This document shows positions 17,721 through 27,355 of a stretch of 64,000 bases of DNA, one piece after another. The stretch lies in contig NZ_JNXG01000005.1 in assembly GCF_000717025.1 (NCBI RefSeq), forward strand, positions 124,001-188,000, given 5' to 3'. Below the pieces are notes generated by a model. It saw nothing but the letters and a program-made list of their open reading frames with translations, was not told the origin of the DNA and did not search any database. Each line of letters starts with the position of its first letter. The first letter of the stretch is position 1. This stretch comes from Streptomyces atroolivaceus. Lineage in GTDB: Bacteria > Actinomycetota > Actinomycetes > Streptomycetales > Streptomycetaceae. The translations under genes and the position numbers were made by a program.

Positions 17721-18556
17721 GTCTCCGTACGGGCAGAACCGCACGCGCCGGGCAGTACGCCGCCCTCCTCTGCTACCTGGTCTTCCTGGCGTTCCCCTTC
17801 CTCTGGCTGATCTCCACCGCCTTCAAGCCGGCGCGTGAGCTCGGCTCTCTGCACCCCACGTGGATCCCCGAGGACCCGACGCTGGGCAACTTCCGCCAGG
17901 CCTTCGACGAACAGCCGCTGCTCCGGGCCGCCGCCAACTCGCTCACCGCCGCGCTCTGCGCCGCTCTGATCGCGGTCGTCATCGCCACGCCCATGGCCTA
18001 TGTGATGGCCCGTCACCGGGGGCGGCTGTCCACCGCAGCCACCGGGTGGGTCGTGGTCAGCCAGGCGTTCCCCTTCGTCCTCGTGATCATTCCGCTGTTC
18101 CTGGTCCTGAAGTACCTGCACCTGATCAACTCGCTCTGGGGGCTGGTCCTGGTGTACGTCGTGTGGTCGCTGCCCTTCGCCCTCTGGATGCTGGCCGGCT
18201 ACGTACGGGCGGTGCCGCCCGAACTGGAGGAGGCCGCCGCCGTCGACGGGGCCGGGAAGGCGCGGATCCTCGTGTCGGTCACCGCGCCGCTGCTCGCCCC
18301 CGGGATCGTCGCCACCGCGCTCTTCGCGTTCATCACCGCATGGAACGAGTTCTTCTTCGCGCTCGTCCTGCTCAAGACTCCGGAGAAGCAGACCTTGCCG
18401 GTCGTACTCACCCACTTCCTGGGCGCGGAGGGCGTGGCCGACCTCGGGCCGCTCGCCGCCGCCGCGTTCCTCGCCACCCTGCCCTCGCTCGTGCTCTTCG
18501 CGGTCATCCAGAAGCGCATCACGGGCGGTCTCACGGCCGGGGCGGTGAAGCACTGA
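17717..18556 (+). CDS. Sugar ABC transporter permease (MalG type)
   Basis: A 279-aa second permease, coupled to the first through ATGA. It has six membrane segments and the EAA motif ELEEAAAVDGAGKARILVSVTAP. The C-terminal region (AWNEFFFALVLLKTPEKQTLPVVL) is characteristic of MalG-type CUT1 permeases. Together with the preceding subunit it should form the translocation pore. Its TGA overlaps the ATG of the binding protein gene by one base. Confidence 0.93.
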   Translation: MSLRTGRTARAGQYAALLCYLVFLAFPFLWLISTAFKPARELGSLHPTWIPEDPTLGNFRQAFDEQPLLRAAANSLTAALCAALIAVVIATPMAYVMARHRGRLSTAATGWVVVSQAFPFVLVIIPLFLVLKYLHLINSLWGLVLVYVVWSLPFALWMLAGYVRAVPPELEEAAAVDGAGKARILVSVTAPLLAPGIVATALFAFITAWNEFFFALVLLKTPEKQTLPVVLTHFLGAEGVADLGPLAAAAFLATLPSLVLFAVIQKRITGGLTAGAVKH

Positions 18557-19848
18557 TGCGCCGCCTGCCCCTGCTCGCCGCCGCGGTGACCACCGCATTC
18601 GCCCTTCTGCTGACCGGCTGCTCGGGGGAGGGCGACCGCGGTACGGACGGCGTGATCCGGCTCAGCTTCCAGTCGCTGGCCTGGCAGAAGGAGTCCGTCG
18701 ACGCCAACAGACAGCTCGTACGCGAGTGGAACGCCACCCACCCCGGCATCCAGGTGGACTACGTCCAGGGCAGCTGGGACAACGTCCACGACCAGCTGCT
18801 CACCTCCTTCGAGGGCGGTGAGGCGCCCGACATCATCCACGACGCCTCCGACGACCTGGCGGACTTCGCGTACGGCGGCTACCTCGCCGATCTGCGGACC
18901 CTGCTTCCGGGCAGGCTGACCCGGGACATCCCGCAGCAGTCCTGGGCGACCACCACCTTCGACGACGGTGTCTACGGGGTCCCCTTCCTCCAGGAGCCCA
19001 AGGTCCTGATAGCGAACACGAAGATCCTCGAGTCCTCGGGCGTACGGATCCCGACCCCCGAGAAGCCCTGGAGCTGGCCCGAATTCCGCCAGGTCACCGA
19101 GAAGCTGACGAAGAAGGGGACGTACGGGGTCGCCTGGCCACTCAAGGAGCCCGTCTCCGTCACCCTCAATCTGGGCCTCTCCGCCGGGGGGCAGCTCTTC
19201 CACCGCGGCGCGGACGGCAAGGTGACCATCCGCTTCGACGAGGGTGACCGGGTCATGCCCGGCGCGGTCCGCGACCAGGTCAACTCCGACCGCAGCGCGG
19301 CTCGTTCCGCGCTCGGTATGGGAGGCTCGGACACGCTCCCCGGCTTTTTCGGCGGTAAGTACGCCATGGTCCCGCTGGGATTCTCCTACCGCCAGCAGGT
19401 CGTCGAGCAGGCCCCCGAAGGCTTCGAGTGGACGGTGCTGCCCACGCCGGCCGGCAGCGGCGGGCTCGCGCAGGGGGTCAGTCCGCAGACGCTCTCGGTC
19501 GCGGAGGAGAGCCCGCACAAGAAGGAGGCCGTGCAGTTCATCGACTTCCTGTTGCGGCCCGCGAACATGGTCAGGCTGGCCAGGGGTGACTGGATGCTGC
19601 CGACCGGCACCGAAGCGCTGGCGGACCCGGCGCTGCACACCCGGGAGAACGGCTGGGCGACGGGTACCGCTCTCGCCCGCGCGCTTCGTCCCGCCCCCGC
19701 GCAGTCGGTCCGCGGCTATCCCGAGTGGAAGGACAAGGTCGCCACCCCTGCCCTCCAGGAGTACTACAGCGGGGCCATCGGCACGGATGAACTGAAGAAA
19801 CGCCTGGTCGACGACGGGAATCGGGTCCTGGCCCGCTACCAGCGCTGA
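18556..19848 (+). CDS. Sugar ABC transporter solute-binding lipoprotein
   Basis: A 430-aa extracellular binding protein. The signal sequence ends in a clear lipobox (LLLTGCSG), so it should be lipid-anchored outside the membrane. The body matches family 1 sugar-binding proteins, with [23 protein letters not shown] near the N-lobe and [20 protein letters not shown] near the end. It is the third gene of the operon; the unusual order (permeases before binding protein) is visible directly. The ligand is probably a mono- or oligosaccharide. Confidence 0.93.
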   Translation: MRRLPLLAAAVTTAFALLLTGCSGEGDRGTDGVIRLSFQSLAWQKESVDANRQLVREWNATHPGIQVDYVQGSWDNVHDQLLTSFEGGEAPDIIHDASDDLADFAYGGYLADLRTLLPGRLTRDIPQQSWATTTFDDGVYGVPFLQEPKVLIANTKILESSGVRIPTPEKPWSWPEFRQVTEKLTKKGTYGVAWPLKEPVSVTLNLGLSAGGQLFHRGADGKVTIRFDEGDRVMPGAVRDQVNSDRSAARSALGMGGSDTLPGFFGGKYAMVPLGFSYRQQVVEQAPEGFEWTVLPTPAGSGGLAQGVSPQTLSVAEESPHKKEAVQFIDFLLRPANMVRLARGDWMLPTGTEALADPALHTRENGWATGTALARALRPAPAQSVRGYPEWKDKVATPALQEYYSGAIGTDELKKRLVDDGNRVLARYQR

Positions 19849-19877
19849 TCCGGACGGCCGAGGATCCCGAAATTCGC

Positions 19878-19906
19878 TGGACGAGACGTATCGTCTCGTT
19901 TACCGT
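19878..19906 (+). promoter_or_regulatory. Promoter with perfect palindrome; leaderless glycosyltransferase
   Basis: TGGACG (19878) and TACCGT (19901) are separated by 17 bp, and ATG 19913 lies six bases after the -10, so the transcript should be leaderless. ACGAGACG-TAT-CGTCTCGT (19881-19899) is a perfect inverted repeat filling the spacer, typical of a TetR-family operator. No TetR gene is adjacent, so control would be in trans. Confidence 0.65.
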
Positions 19907-19912
19907 AGCGGC

Positions 19913-21106
19913 ATGACCTCGATCCCGCGCGCCCACATCGCCATGTTCTCCATCGCCGCCCACGGGCACGTGAACCCGAGCCTCGAAGTGATCCGGGAGC
20001 TCGTCGCCCGTGGGCACCGCGTCAGCTACGCCATCCCGGCCTCCTTCGCCGAGAAGGTGGCCGCCACCGGAGCGGAGCCGGTGATCTACACCTCAACGCT
20101 GCCCACCGACCCGGAGGACTGGGGCAGCGAACCCATCGACTACATCGAGCCGTTCCTCGATGACGCCGTCCAGGCACTCCCTCAGCTCGTCGCCGCCTTC
20201 GAGGGCGACGAACCGGACCTCGTCCTGCACGACATCACCGCCTACCCCGCGCGCGTACTCGCCCACCGCTGGGGCGTGCCGGCCGTCCAGCTCTGGCCCA
20301 ACCTGGTCCCCTGGGAGGGCTACGAGGAAGAGGTGGGGGAGCCGATGAACGCCGAACTGAAGAAGACCGGGCAGGGCCGGGCGTACTTCGAGCGCTTCGC
20401 TGCCTGGCTCGCGGAGAACGGCCTCGGCGACCTCTCGGCGGACGACTTCGTGGCCCGGCCGCGCCGCGGCCTGGTGCTGATCCCCGAGGCGCTCCAGCCG
20501 AACGCCGACCGTGTCGACCACGGCAGGTTCACTTTCGTCGGCGCCTGCCAGGGCGACCGCGCCGACCAGGGGGAGTGGAAGAGGCCGGCCGGCGCCGGGA
20601 AGGTCCTGCTGGTCTCGCTCGGCTCCTCGTACACCGACGAGCCCGCCTTCTACCGCGAGTGCGTCAAGGCCTTCGGTGACCTGCCGGGCTGGCACGTGGT
20701 GCTGCAGATCGGCGCACACGTGGACCCGTCCGCACTCGGGGACGTGCCCGACAACGTGGAGGTGCACTCCTGGGTCCCGCAGCTGGCCGTGCTGAGGCAG
20801 GCGGACGCCTTCATCACGCACGCGGGCGCGGGCGGCAGCCAGGAGGGGCTCGCGACCGGCACCCCGATGGTGGCGGTCCCGCAGGCCGTCGACCAGTTCG
20901 GCAACGCGGACATGCTCCAGGCCCTCGGCGTCGCCCGGCACCTGCCGAAGGAGGAGGCCGACGCCGTCTCGCTGCGCGCCGCGGTCCTCGCCCTGGTGGA
21001 CGATCCGGACGTGGCCGCGAGGCTGGCGGGGATCCGGGAGCGGATGGCGGGGGAGGGCGGCACGGCGCGGGCGGCCGACCTCATCGAGGCCGAACTGCCC
21101 GCCTGA
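19913..21106 (+). CDS. mgt: Macrolide-type UDP-glycosyltransferase
   Basis: A 397-aa GT-B fold glycosyltransferase of family 1, close in architecture to the macrolide-inactivating Mgt/OleI enzymes that add glucose from UDP-glucose to the desosamine-bearing antibiotic. The acceptor-side catalytic His is in [12 protein letters not shown]. The donor-binding signature is visible as [19 protein letters not shown], followed by [10 protein letters not shown]. The promoter spacer contains a perfect palindrome, suggesting inducible expression by a drug-sensing repressor. It could act on another glycosidable natural product. Confidence 0.85.
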   Translation: MTSIPRAHIAMFSIAAHGHVNPSLEVIRELVARGHRVSYAIPASFAEKVAATGAEPVIYTSTLPTDPEDWGSEPIDYIEPFLDDAVQALPQLVAAFEGDEPDLVLHDITAYPARVLAHRWGVPAVQLWPNLVPWEGYEEEVGEPMNAELKKTGQGRAYFERFAAWLAENGLGDLSADDFVARPRRGLVLIPEALQPNADRVDHGRFTFVGACQGDRADQGEWKRPAGAGKVLLVSLGSSYTDEPAFYRECVKAFGDLPGWHVVLQIGAHVDPSALGDVPDNVEVHSWVPQLAVLRQADAFITHAGAGGSQEGLATGTPMVAVPQAVDQFGNADMLQALGVARHLPKEEADAVSLRAAVLALVDDPDVAARLAGIRERMAGEGGTARAADLIEAELPA

Positions 21107-21120
21107 AAGGGCTGCTCCCC

Positions 21121-21180
21121 GCCCGGGCCCGCCCCGGCCCGCCCCGGCCCGCCCCGGCCCGCCCCGGTCCGCCCCGGCCG
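21121..21180. repeat. Decamer tandem array GCCCCGGCCC
   Basis: Six consecutive 10-bp units: the first and the last two carry substitutions, the middle three are identical. It begins just after the glycosyltransferase stop codon and could act as a structured 3' end, since GGCC-rich units can pair with each other. Confidence 0.8.
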
Positions 21181-21471
21181 TCATCCGGAAGCCGGTGTGG
21201 TGGAGCGCCGCGGTCAGCCGGCCGTGCCGGGAGGGCGGCGGGTCGACCCGTCCGGAGCGGATTCCCCCAGCCGGGGGCCCGCTGGTGTCCCCGCCGATCA
21301 CGGTGTGGCCTGTCGCGTGGAGGGGCGGCGCGGTGGGCAGTCCGACGGGCCGAGGCCCACGGCCGCGACCGTGGTGCGGCGCCCGCGCTGTGCCTGCGAG
21401 GGCGGACTCGCGGCCGTCGTGGGCTCCGGGGGGCGGGCGGCCCGGGCCGGCGGGCCCCGTCGTCCACGATT

Positions 21472-21545
21472 CGTCATCCGTGGTTCGCGCACAGGCGGGC
21501 CCCCGCCGCCTGACGCCCCGTCATCGCTGGTTCGCCCACAGGTGG
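21472..21545. repeat. 27-bp imperfect direct repeat
   Basis: CGTCATCCGTGGTTCGCGCA (21472) recurs at 21519 as CGTCATCGCTGGTTCGCCCA, and the match continues through CAGG. There are four mismatches in 27 bases at a 47-bp spacing. Confidence 0.6.
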
Positions 21546-21794
21546 TGTGCCGGTCGAGTCAGGTTCACCCCTCCGGAACTCATGTACGCCCCTACGTTCG
21601 GGCGGAGTTCAGGGACTGCCCGACTTGCAGGGGAGTGCACGGGTTTTCTGTGACGGATCTTTGCCGACTGCGTGACGGCTGCATGAAGGTCTTGATCTGG
21701 GCGCGTCAATCGAGCAGTGTTTCGAGGCAGCCCCCGGAGATCTTCCGGCCGAGGGCCAATCCCCCCACAAAGAATGACGAGGAGACCCCTCTTC

Positions 21795-22997
21795 ATGGCA
21801 ATTCACAAGCGCGCACGCTCGGTCAGGCTCACCGCCGCGATAACCGCGGTGGCAGCGGCCGCCGGTGTCACCCTGCTCGCCACCCCGTTCGCCGGAGCCG
21901 CCCCGGCACCCGCGACGGGTACCGTCTACGGCGCGGACGCGGCGACAGCCGTCTCCGGCAGCTACATCGTGATGCTGGACCAGAAGGCGGACAAGGCCGA
22001 CCTGGCCGAGGAGTACGGCGGCACGCTCCGGCGGAACTACAAGTCGGCCATCAACGGCTTCTCCGCCAGCGGGCTTTCGGAGACCGAGGCCAAGCGGCTC
22101 GCCGCCGACCCGGCTGTCTCCAAGGTCGTGCAGAACAAGAAGTTCCACATCGACGCCACTCAGGACGACCCGCCGTCCTGGGGTCTGGACCGGGTCGACC
22201 AGGCCGGGACCGCCGGAGACGGCGCGTACACCTACCCGGACGCCGCGGGCGGGGACGTGACGGCGTACGTCATCGACACCGGTGTCCGCGTCACCCACAA
22301 CGACTTCGAGGGCCGGGCCACTTCGGGCTTCGACGCCGTGGACAACGACGACGACGCCGACGACGGCAACGGACACGGCACCCATGTGGCCGGGACCATC
22401 GCGGGTGCGTCCCACGGGGTGGCCAAGAAGGCGAAGATCGTAGCGGTCCGTGTGCTGGACGACGCGGGCTCCGGCACCACCGAGCAGGTCGTCGCGGGCA
22501 TCGACTGGGTCACCGCCAACCACGAGGGCCCGTCCGTCGCCAACATGAGCCTCGGCGGGTCCGCCGACCCCGCCCTCGACGCCGCGGTGCAGAAGGCCAT
22601 CGCCTCCGGTGTCACCTTCGCGGTCGCCGCGGGCAACGAGGCGAGCGACGCGGGCGAGGGATCCCCCTCCCGTGTACCCGAGGCCATCACCGTCGCCTCG
22701 TCGACGGTGGACGACGAGCAGTCGTCGTTCTCCAACTTCGGCTCCGTCGTGGACATCTACGCTCCCGGCTCGGACATCACGTCGGCCTGGAACGACGGCG
22801 ACGACGCCACGAGCACCATCTCCGGCACGTCCATGGCGACCCCGCACGTCGTGGGTGCCGCCGCCGTCTACCTCGGCGGGCACCCGGACGCCACCCCCGA
22901 GGAGGTCGCCACGGCGCTCACCGGTGGAGCCACCCCGGACGCCATCTCCAACGCCACCGAGGGCACGGCGAACAAGCTCCTGAAGATCGTCGAGTAG
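21795..22997 (+). CDS. Secreted subtilisin-like serine protease (S8, proteinase K-like)
   Basis: A 400-aa pre-pro-protease starting at ATG 21795 behind GAGGAGA. The signal peptide spans about residues 1-35 (ending FAGAAPAPA). An inhibitor I9 propeptide covers about 53-118 (GSYIVMLDQKAD...). The catalytic triad is complete: Asp in YVIDTGVRV (about 161), His in GNGHGTHVAG (about 194) and Ser in GTSMATPHVVG (about 345). It lacks extra C-terminal domains. It probably degrades extracellular protein for nutrition. Confidence 0.95.
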   Translation: MAIHKRARSVRLTAAITAVAAAAGVTLLATPFAGAAPAPATGTVYGADAATAVSGSYIVMLDQKADKADLAEEYGGTLRRNYKSAINGFSASGLSETEAKRLAADPAVSKVVQNKKFHIDATQDDPPSWGLDRVDQAGTAGDGAYTYPDAAGGDVTAYVIDTGVRVTHNDFEGRATSGFDAVDNDDDADDGNGHGTHVAGTIAGASHGVAKKAKIVAVRVLDDAGSGTTEQVVAGIDWVTANHEGPSVANMSLGGSADPALDAAVQKAIASGVTFAVAAGNEASDAGEGSPSRVPEAITVASSTVDDEQSSFSNFGSVVDIYAPGSDITSAWNDGDDATSTISGTSMATPHVVGAAAVYLGGHPDATPEEVATALTGGATPDAISNATEGTANKLLKIVE

Positions 22998-23023
22998 GCC
23001 GGCCGGGCCGGGCAGAAAAGACA

Positions 23024-23064
23024 GGTGGCCGCCGCGCCCTCCCCCACGGGGCGCGGCGGCCACC
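23024..23064 (+). terminator. Strong terminator after the S8 protease
   Basis: GGTGGCCGCCGCGCCC (23024-23039) pairs perfectly with GGGCGCGGCGGCCACC (23049-23064), a 16-bp GC stem with a nine-base loop, 27 bp after the stop codon. There is no long U-tract, as is normal in Streptomyces. Confidence 0.85.
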
Positions 23065-23091
23065 GCTGGTCGAAGCTCTAAAGTGGGGGCC

Positions 23092-23640
23092 ATGAGCACG
23101 ATGTACGCGGCGCTGCTGCGAGGGATCAACGTCAGCGGGCACCGGCGGGTCCCGATGGCAGAACTCCGGACGCTGCTCGGAGAGCTGGGGCACGAGGCCG
23201 TCGCCACCTATCTCCAGAGCGGTAACGCCGTCTTCCGCAGTGCCTCGGGCGACGAGGGCGCCCTGGCCGCCGGGCTGGAGCGGGCGATCGAGAAGCGGTT
23301 CGGCTTCCCGGTCGACTGTCTCGTACGCTCGGGCGCCTACCTCGCGGGTGTGGCCGAAGCCTGCCCGTTCCCGGCCGCCGAGCTCGAAGGCAAGCAGGTG
23401 CACGTCACGTACTTCGACAAGGCCGTCGACGCCGCCAGGTTCGCCTCGCTCGACGCCGACGCCTACCGTCCCGAGGAGTTCCGGCTCGGGGACCGCGCCC
23501 TCTATCTGTACGCGCCCGACGGGCTCGGGCGTTCCAAGCTCGCGGTGGCGCTCGGCCGGCCCGCCCTCAACCGTGGCCTCGTCGCCACCAGCCGTAACTG
23601 GAACACCGTGGTCAAGCTTGTGGAGATGACGCGTGACTGA
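23092..23640 (+). CDS. DUF1697 family protein
   Basis: A 182-aa protein starting at ATG 23092, which has GTGGGGG upstream; an in-frame codon at 23083 is less likely. It matches DUF1697, recognised by MYAALLRGINVSGHRRVPMAELR at the start and ATYLQSGNAVF and ATSRNWNTVVKL later. The biochemical role of the family is not established. Its last codons overlap the GTG start of the next gene by eight bases, so the two are likely coupled. Confidence 0.88.
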   Translation: MSTMYAALLRGINVSGHRRVPMAELRTLLGELGHEAVATYLQSGNAVFRSASGDEGALAAGLERAIEKRFGFPVDCLVRSGAYLAGVAEACPFPAAELEGKQVHVTYFDKAVDAARFASLDADAYRPEEFRLGDRALYLYAPDGLGRSKLAVALGRPALNRGLVATSRNWNTVVKLVEMTRD

Positions 23641-24016
23641 GCCCTCGCCCGCCGTGGCCGCGGCCATCGAAGGGGAGCTCCGCCTCCTCGATCCCGTGGT
23701 GCGGGCCTCGGCGGATGTGCTGACCACTCTGCTGCACCCCGACTTCCGGGAGATCGGCACCAGCGGCCGGCTCTGGGAGCGGGACACGATCATCGCGATG
23801 CTCACCGATCCGGACGCCCCCCGCCCCGACCCGCTCACCGCGTCCCGGATGCGGGGCGACCAGCTCGCGGCGGACCTGGTGCACCTCACCTTCGACACCG
23901 AGTCCAAGGGCCTCCGCTCGCACCGCAGTTCACTGTGGCGGCTGACCGGGAGCGGCTGGCTGCTCTACTTCCACCAGGCCACGCCCTTCATCGACGATCC
24001 GTTCGCCGAGGTCTGA
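23633..24016 (+). CDS. SnoaL/NTF2-like DUF4440 protein
   Basis: A 127-aa NTF2-fold protein of the DUF4440 type: helix LDPVVRASADVLTTLLHPDFREIGTSGRLW, then strands ending SSLWRLTGSGWLLYFHQATPF. Such proteins are small dimeric ligand-binding or isomerase-like folds. It starts at a GTG within the end of the DUF1697 gene, so the two are probably co-translated. Specific function unknown. Confidence 0.85.
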   Translation: MTEPSPAVAAAIEGELRLLDPVVRASADVLTTLLHPDFREIGTSGRLWERDTIIAMLTDPDAPRPDPLTASRMRGDQLAADLVHLTFDTESKGLRSHRSSLWRLTGSGWLLYFHQATPFIDDPFAEV

Positions 24017-24555
24017 GCCGACGGGCTCCCCCGCCCCGCAGCACATCCCGGATCGGCGCCGCAAGAGTGCCGCGCCGGTCTGATCCGTGCCCGGAGTCCG
24101 GCCGGTTCTCGCCGGAGGGGCTGATTCCGGCCACTGTGAGCACAGGGGCAAAACGCCGGTAAGCCGCCCGAACGGTCGGTGTGCCGACGGGTCCGGTCCG
24201 GACTGTGGACTCCCGCGCGTCTGTCCCTCCCGGGCGGCGGCAGCGTGTGTGAACGCGACGCGGTCGCGGAGCAGCCGACGTCCGCTCGCCGTTCCCGGCT
24301 TTGCTGCAATTCGCTGTCCTGTTCCGTTCGGTGGACGGATGCCGTTGTTCGGAGGCCATCCGCACGCATACCGGAGTTCACGGTCCGTTGTCCGCCGTGG
24401 TCCGGAAGACGACCTTGTCACCCGTTCCGGCGGAGTCAAGGATTCGAGGCGTGCGGTTGGCAGGTCCACGACCAGTACCCAGTGGTCGCGGACAGCCGCA
24501 CACCCTCGGCCCGCCCACCCAGCGGACCGGACACCCCCCAACGACGGAGGATCCT
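24017..24555 (+). other. Long 5' region of the streptogrisin-like gene
   Basis: No supported gene is found in these 539 bp. The open frame of the protease extends upstream, but that part is Arg-rich and lacks family resemblance. The region just before the gene ends in CGGAGG, the ribosome site of the GTG start. I could not identify a convincing -35/-10 pair. Confidence 0.5.
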
Positions 24556-25473
24556 GTGACCTTCAAGCGCTTCGCCCCTCTCGGCTCGCTCTCCAGACGT
24601 GCTCGCCTCATCGCCGCGACCTCAGGTCTGGTCACCGCCGTGGCGCTTGCGGCACCCACCGCGGTCGCTCAGGCGGCCCCGGACACCACCGTGACGAAGG
24701 CCGAACTCGCCTCGGCGAGTTCAGCCGTACACGGTGCCGACATCGCCGGCACCGCCTGGTACACCGAAGCGAGCACCGGCAAGGTCGTCGTGACCGTCGA
24801 CAGCACGGTCTCCGCCGCGGAGATAGCCAAGATCAAGAAGTCGGTCACCGACTCGGGCGCCAAGGCCGACATCAACCGCACGCCGGGCACGTTCAACAAG
24901 CTCATCGCCGGCGGGCAGGCCATCTACGCCGGCGGCGGACGCTGTTCGCTCGGCTTCAACGTCCGCAGCGGCAGCACCTACTACGCGCTGACCGCCGGGC
25001 ACTGCACCGCGATCGGCAGCACCTGGTACACCAACTCCAGCCAGAGCGCCACCCTCGGCACCAGGACCGGCTCCAGCTTCCCGGTCAACGACTACGGGAT
25101 CATCCGGCACGCCAACGCGTCCGCCGCGGACGGCCGGGTCTACCTCTACAACGGCAGCTACCAGGAGATCACCTCCGCGGCCAACGCCCGCGTCGGCCAG
25201 GCCGTCAAGCGCAGCGGCTCCACCACCGGCGTCCACAGCGGCACCGTCACCGGTCTCAACGCGACGGTGAACTACGGAGGCGGCGACGTCGTCTACGGCA
25301 TGATCCAGACCAACGTCTGCGCCGAGCCCGGCGACAGCGGCGGCTCGCTCTTCGCGGGCACCACCGCTCTCGGCCTCACCTCGGGCGGCAGCGGTAACTG
25401 CAGCTCGGGCGGCACCACCTTCTTCCAGCCCGTCACCGAGGCGCTGAGCGCCTACGGCGTCAGCGTCTTCTAG
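24556..25473 (+). CDS. Streptogrisin-like secreted serine protease (S1)
   Basis: A 305-aa preproenzyme from GTG 24556, five bases after CGGAGG. The signal peptide runs to about 40 ([11 protein letters not shown]), with an alpha-lytic-type propeptide to Leu116. The mature enzyme (189 aa) would begin IAGGQAIY, cognate to the ISGG start of Streptomyces griseus proteases A and B. Catalytic residues are His149 (TAGHC), Asp179 (PVNDYG) and Ser261 (PGDSGGS). Cysteine pairs 130/150 and 255/282 match the family's disulfides. The S1 pocket loop [11 protein letters not shown] is that of broad chymotrypsin-like streptogrisins. It acts outside the cell. Confidence 0.96.
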   Translation: MTFKRFAPLGSLSRRARLIAATSGLVTAVALAAPTAVAQAAPDTTVTKAELASASSAVHGADIAGTAWYTEASTGKVVVTVDSTVSAAEIAKIKKSVTDSGAKADINRTPGTFNKLIAGGQAIYAGGGRCSLGFNVRSGSTYYALTAGHCTAIGSTWYTNSSQSATLGTRTGSSFPVNDYGIIRHANASAADGRVYLYNGSYQEITSAANARVGQAVKRSGSTTGVHSGTVTGLNATVNYGGGDVVYGMIQTNVCAEPGDSGGSLFAGTTALGLTSGGSGNCSSGGTTFFQPVTEALSAYGVSVF

Positions 25474-25494
25474 GGCCTCACGTCCCAATCGCCG

Positions 25495-25523
25495 ACGGGC
25501 CGCGCTCCCCGAGCGCGGCCCGT
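25495..25523 (+). terminator. Strong terminator after the S1 protease
   Basis: ACGGGCCGCGCT and AGCGCGGCCCGT form a perfect 12-bp stem around a CCCCG loop, starting 22 bp after the stop codon, with TTG following. Confidence 0.85.
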
Positions 25524-25572
25524 TGCCGTGTCCGCTTCCCGCGGGTACGGGCACTGTGCCAGGCTCGCGGCC

Positions 25573-26574
25573 ATGCGCTACATCATCGTGGGAACGGGCG
25601 CCGTCGGCGGCGCCATAGGCGGACGGCTCGCGGAGGCGGGCCACGACGTGGTACTCGTCGCGAGAGGAGCGCAGTACGCCGCCCTGCGCGAGGACGGGCT
25701 GCGTCTCACCACCCCCGAGGGCACACGCACCCACCACCTCCCCGTCGTCGACGGCCCGGCGGCTACGGACCTCGGTCCGGACGACGTCCTCGTCCTCGCC
25801 GTCAAGACGCAGGACGCCACCGCGGCGCTCGACGACTGGAGCTCCAGGCCCGTCGCGGGCGGCGGCACGGCGGGGGAGCGGCTGCCCCTGATCTGCGCGC
25901 AGAACGGCGTCGAGAGCGAACGCCTGGCCCTGCGCCGCTTCCGCCGCGTCTACGGCTGCTGCGTCTACCTCCCCGCCAGCTTCGTCGAGCCGGGCCGAGT
26001 CGTCGCCGCCGGAGCCCCGCTCACGGGCGTCCTGCACCTCGGCCGCTACCCGTCCGGGACCGACGACACCGTGCGCGCCGTCGCCGCCGACTGGGAGAAG
26101 GCCAAGCTGGCGGTCCCCGTCTCCCCCGACGTGATGCGCTGGAAGTACGCCAAACTGCTCTCCAACCTCGCCAACGCGATCGAGGCGGTCACCGGTGTGC
26201 TGAGCGGCCCCGACGCCTTCGCCCTCCTCGACAGGGCACGGGCGGAAGGGCGGGCGGTGCTCGCCGCTGCCGGCATCGAGGTGGCCGGCGGCGCGGAGCA
26301 GGAGGCCGCCCGCAACGGCAGGATCCACTTCGACCCGCTCGACGGGTCCGAGCGCGCCGGGGGTTCGTCCTGGCAGAGTCTCAGCCGTGGCACGGGCACC
26401 ATCGAGGCCGACTACCTCAACGGTGAGATCGTCCTCCTCGGCCGGCTGCACGGAGTCCCGACACCCGTCAACGACGTACTCCGTCGAACCGCGAACGCAT
26501 TCGCCAGGGAGCGGCGCGCCGCCGGGTCGATGACGGTGGCCGAACTCACGGAGCTGGCCGACGCTGCTTCGTGA
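25573..26574 (+). CDS. Ketopantoate reductase-family oxidoreductase
   Basis: A 333-aa protein of the PanE/ApbA family. The Rossmann NADP-binding motif is at the start (YIIVGTGAVGGAIGGRLAEAGHDVVLVARG). AVKTQD and CAQNGVESE follow, then MRWKYAKLLSNLANAIEA, which carries the family's conserved catalytic Lys and Asn. The C-terminal 6-phosphogluconate dehydrogenase-like domain ends with EADYLNGEIVLLGRLHGVPTPVN. True ketopantoate reductase would make pantoate for CoA, but actinomycetes carry several paralogues, so this may be another 2-oxoacid or imine reductase. Confidence 0.85.
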   Translation: MRYIIVGTGAVGGAIGGRLAEAGHDVVLVARGAQYAALREDGLRLTTPEGTRTHHLPVVDGPAATDLGPDDVLVLAVKTQDATAALDDWSSRPVAGGGTAGERLPLICAQNGVESERLALRRFRRVYGCCVYLPASFVEPGRVVAAGAPLTGVLHLGRYPSGTDDTVRAVAADWEKAKLAVPVSPDVMRWKYAKLLSNLANAIEAVTGVLSGPDAFALLDRARAEGRAVLAAAGIEVAGGAEQEAARNGRIHFDPLDGSERAGGSSWQSLSRGTGTIEADYLNGEIVLLGRLHGVPTPVNDVLRRTANAFARERRAAGSMTVAELTELADAAS

Positions 26575-26596
26575 ACACCCCCGGCCCCGGCCGACG

Positions 26597-27349
26597 CTAG
26601 GCGCTCATCGCCCCGTCCACCGGGACGCGTGCTTCGTCGTAACGGGTCAGCAGCAGCCGGGCGAGTGCGGAGGAGGGGCCGAGGACCCCGGCCAGTACAT
26701 CGGCACGGGCCTCCCCGGCGCCCGCGGCGATACGGTCGGGGAGCCGCCCGGGGGCGATGACGTAAGGGGCCACCGCGACCCGTCCTACGCCGTCGGCCCG
26801 CAGGGCGCGCACCACGTCCGCGGTGCGGGGGAGGGATGCGGAGGCGAACGCAGGCCGCACGGCGCACCAACCGGTGTGCCGCAGCTCCCGCGCGATTTCA
26901 GCGATCACTGCGATCGCCTCCGGGTCTGTGGAGCCCGCCGAGGCCAGGACCAGCCCGGTCGAGCCCTTGTCGCCGGGGGACACCCCGGCCTCGTACAGCC
27001 GCTGTTCCACCGCCGTGTTCAGCAGCGGGGACGGACCCAGGACGTCCGCCTGGGTGATCCGCAGCCGCGGGAGCCGCGCGCGGGCCTCGCGCAGCACCGA
27101 GGGGATGTCCGACTTGGCGTGGAAGGCCCGGGTCAGCAGCAGGGGGAGCGCGACGACCTCGTCCGTCCCCTCCGCGGCCAGGCGCTCCAGCACCCGGGGC
27201 ACGGAAGGGGCGTTGAACTCCAGGAAGCCCGTCTCCACGCGCAGCCCCGGCCGCAGCGACCGGACACGCGCCGTGAGCGCGTGCACGGTCGCCGCGTGCC
27301 GGGGGTCACGGCTGCCGTGCGCGATGACGAGGAGTACCGGGGCGGCCAT
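26597..27349 (-). CDS. Sirohydrochlorin chelatase, CbiX/SirB type
   Basis: A 250-aa cytoplasmic protein made of two related chelatase halves. The metal-ligand motif LLVIAHGSRDPRHAAT is at the N-terminus, and PLLLTRAFHAKSDIP in the first half carries the second conserved His. VAVAPYVIAPGRLPDRI is the equivalent part of the second half. The family inserts Co2+ or Fe2+ into sirohydrochlorin. As the last gene of a minus-strand sulfite reduction region, iron insertion to make siroheme for SirA is the most sensible role, although cobalt for cobalamin cannot be excluded. It follows the ABC permease by 6 bp. Confidence 0.88.
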   Translation of the reverse strand: MAAPVLLVIAHGSRDPRHAATVHALTARVRSLRPGLRVETGFLEFNAPSVPRVLERLAAEGTDEVVALPLLLTRAFHAKSDIPSVLREARARLPRLRITQADVLGPSPLLNTAVEQRLYEAGVSPGDKGSTGLVLASAGSTDPEAIAVIAEIARELRHTGWCAVRPAFASASLPRTADVVRALRADGVGRVAVAPYVIAPGRLPDRIAAGAGEARADVLAGVLGPSSALARLLLTRYDEARVPVDGAMSA

Positions 27350-27355
27350 GGAGAC

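Larger units (their letters stand above)
21107..21794 (+). other. Gene-free region upstream of the S8 protease
   Basis: This 688-bp interval contains a GCCCCGGCCC decamer array (21121-21180) and a 27-bp direct repeat, both listed separately. A possible promoter is TTGATC near 21692 with CAGTGT 17 bp downstream. The protease ribosome site GAGGAGA is at the right end. No convincing ORF or RNA gene is seen. Confidence 0.5.
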
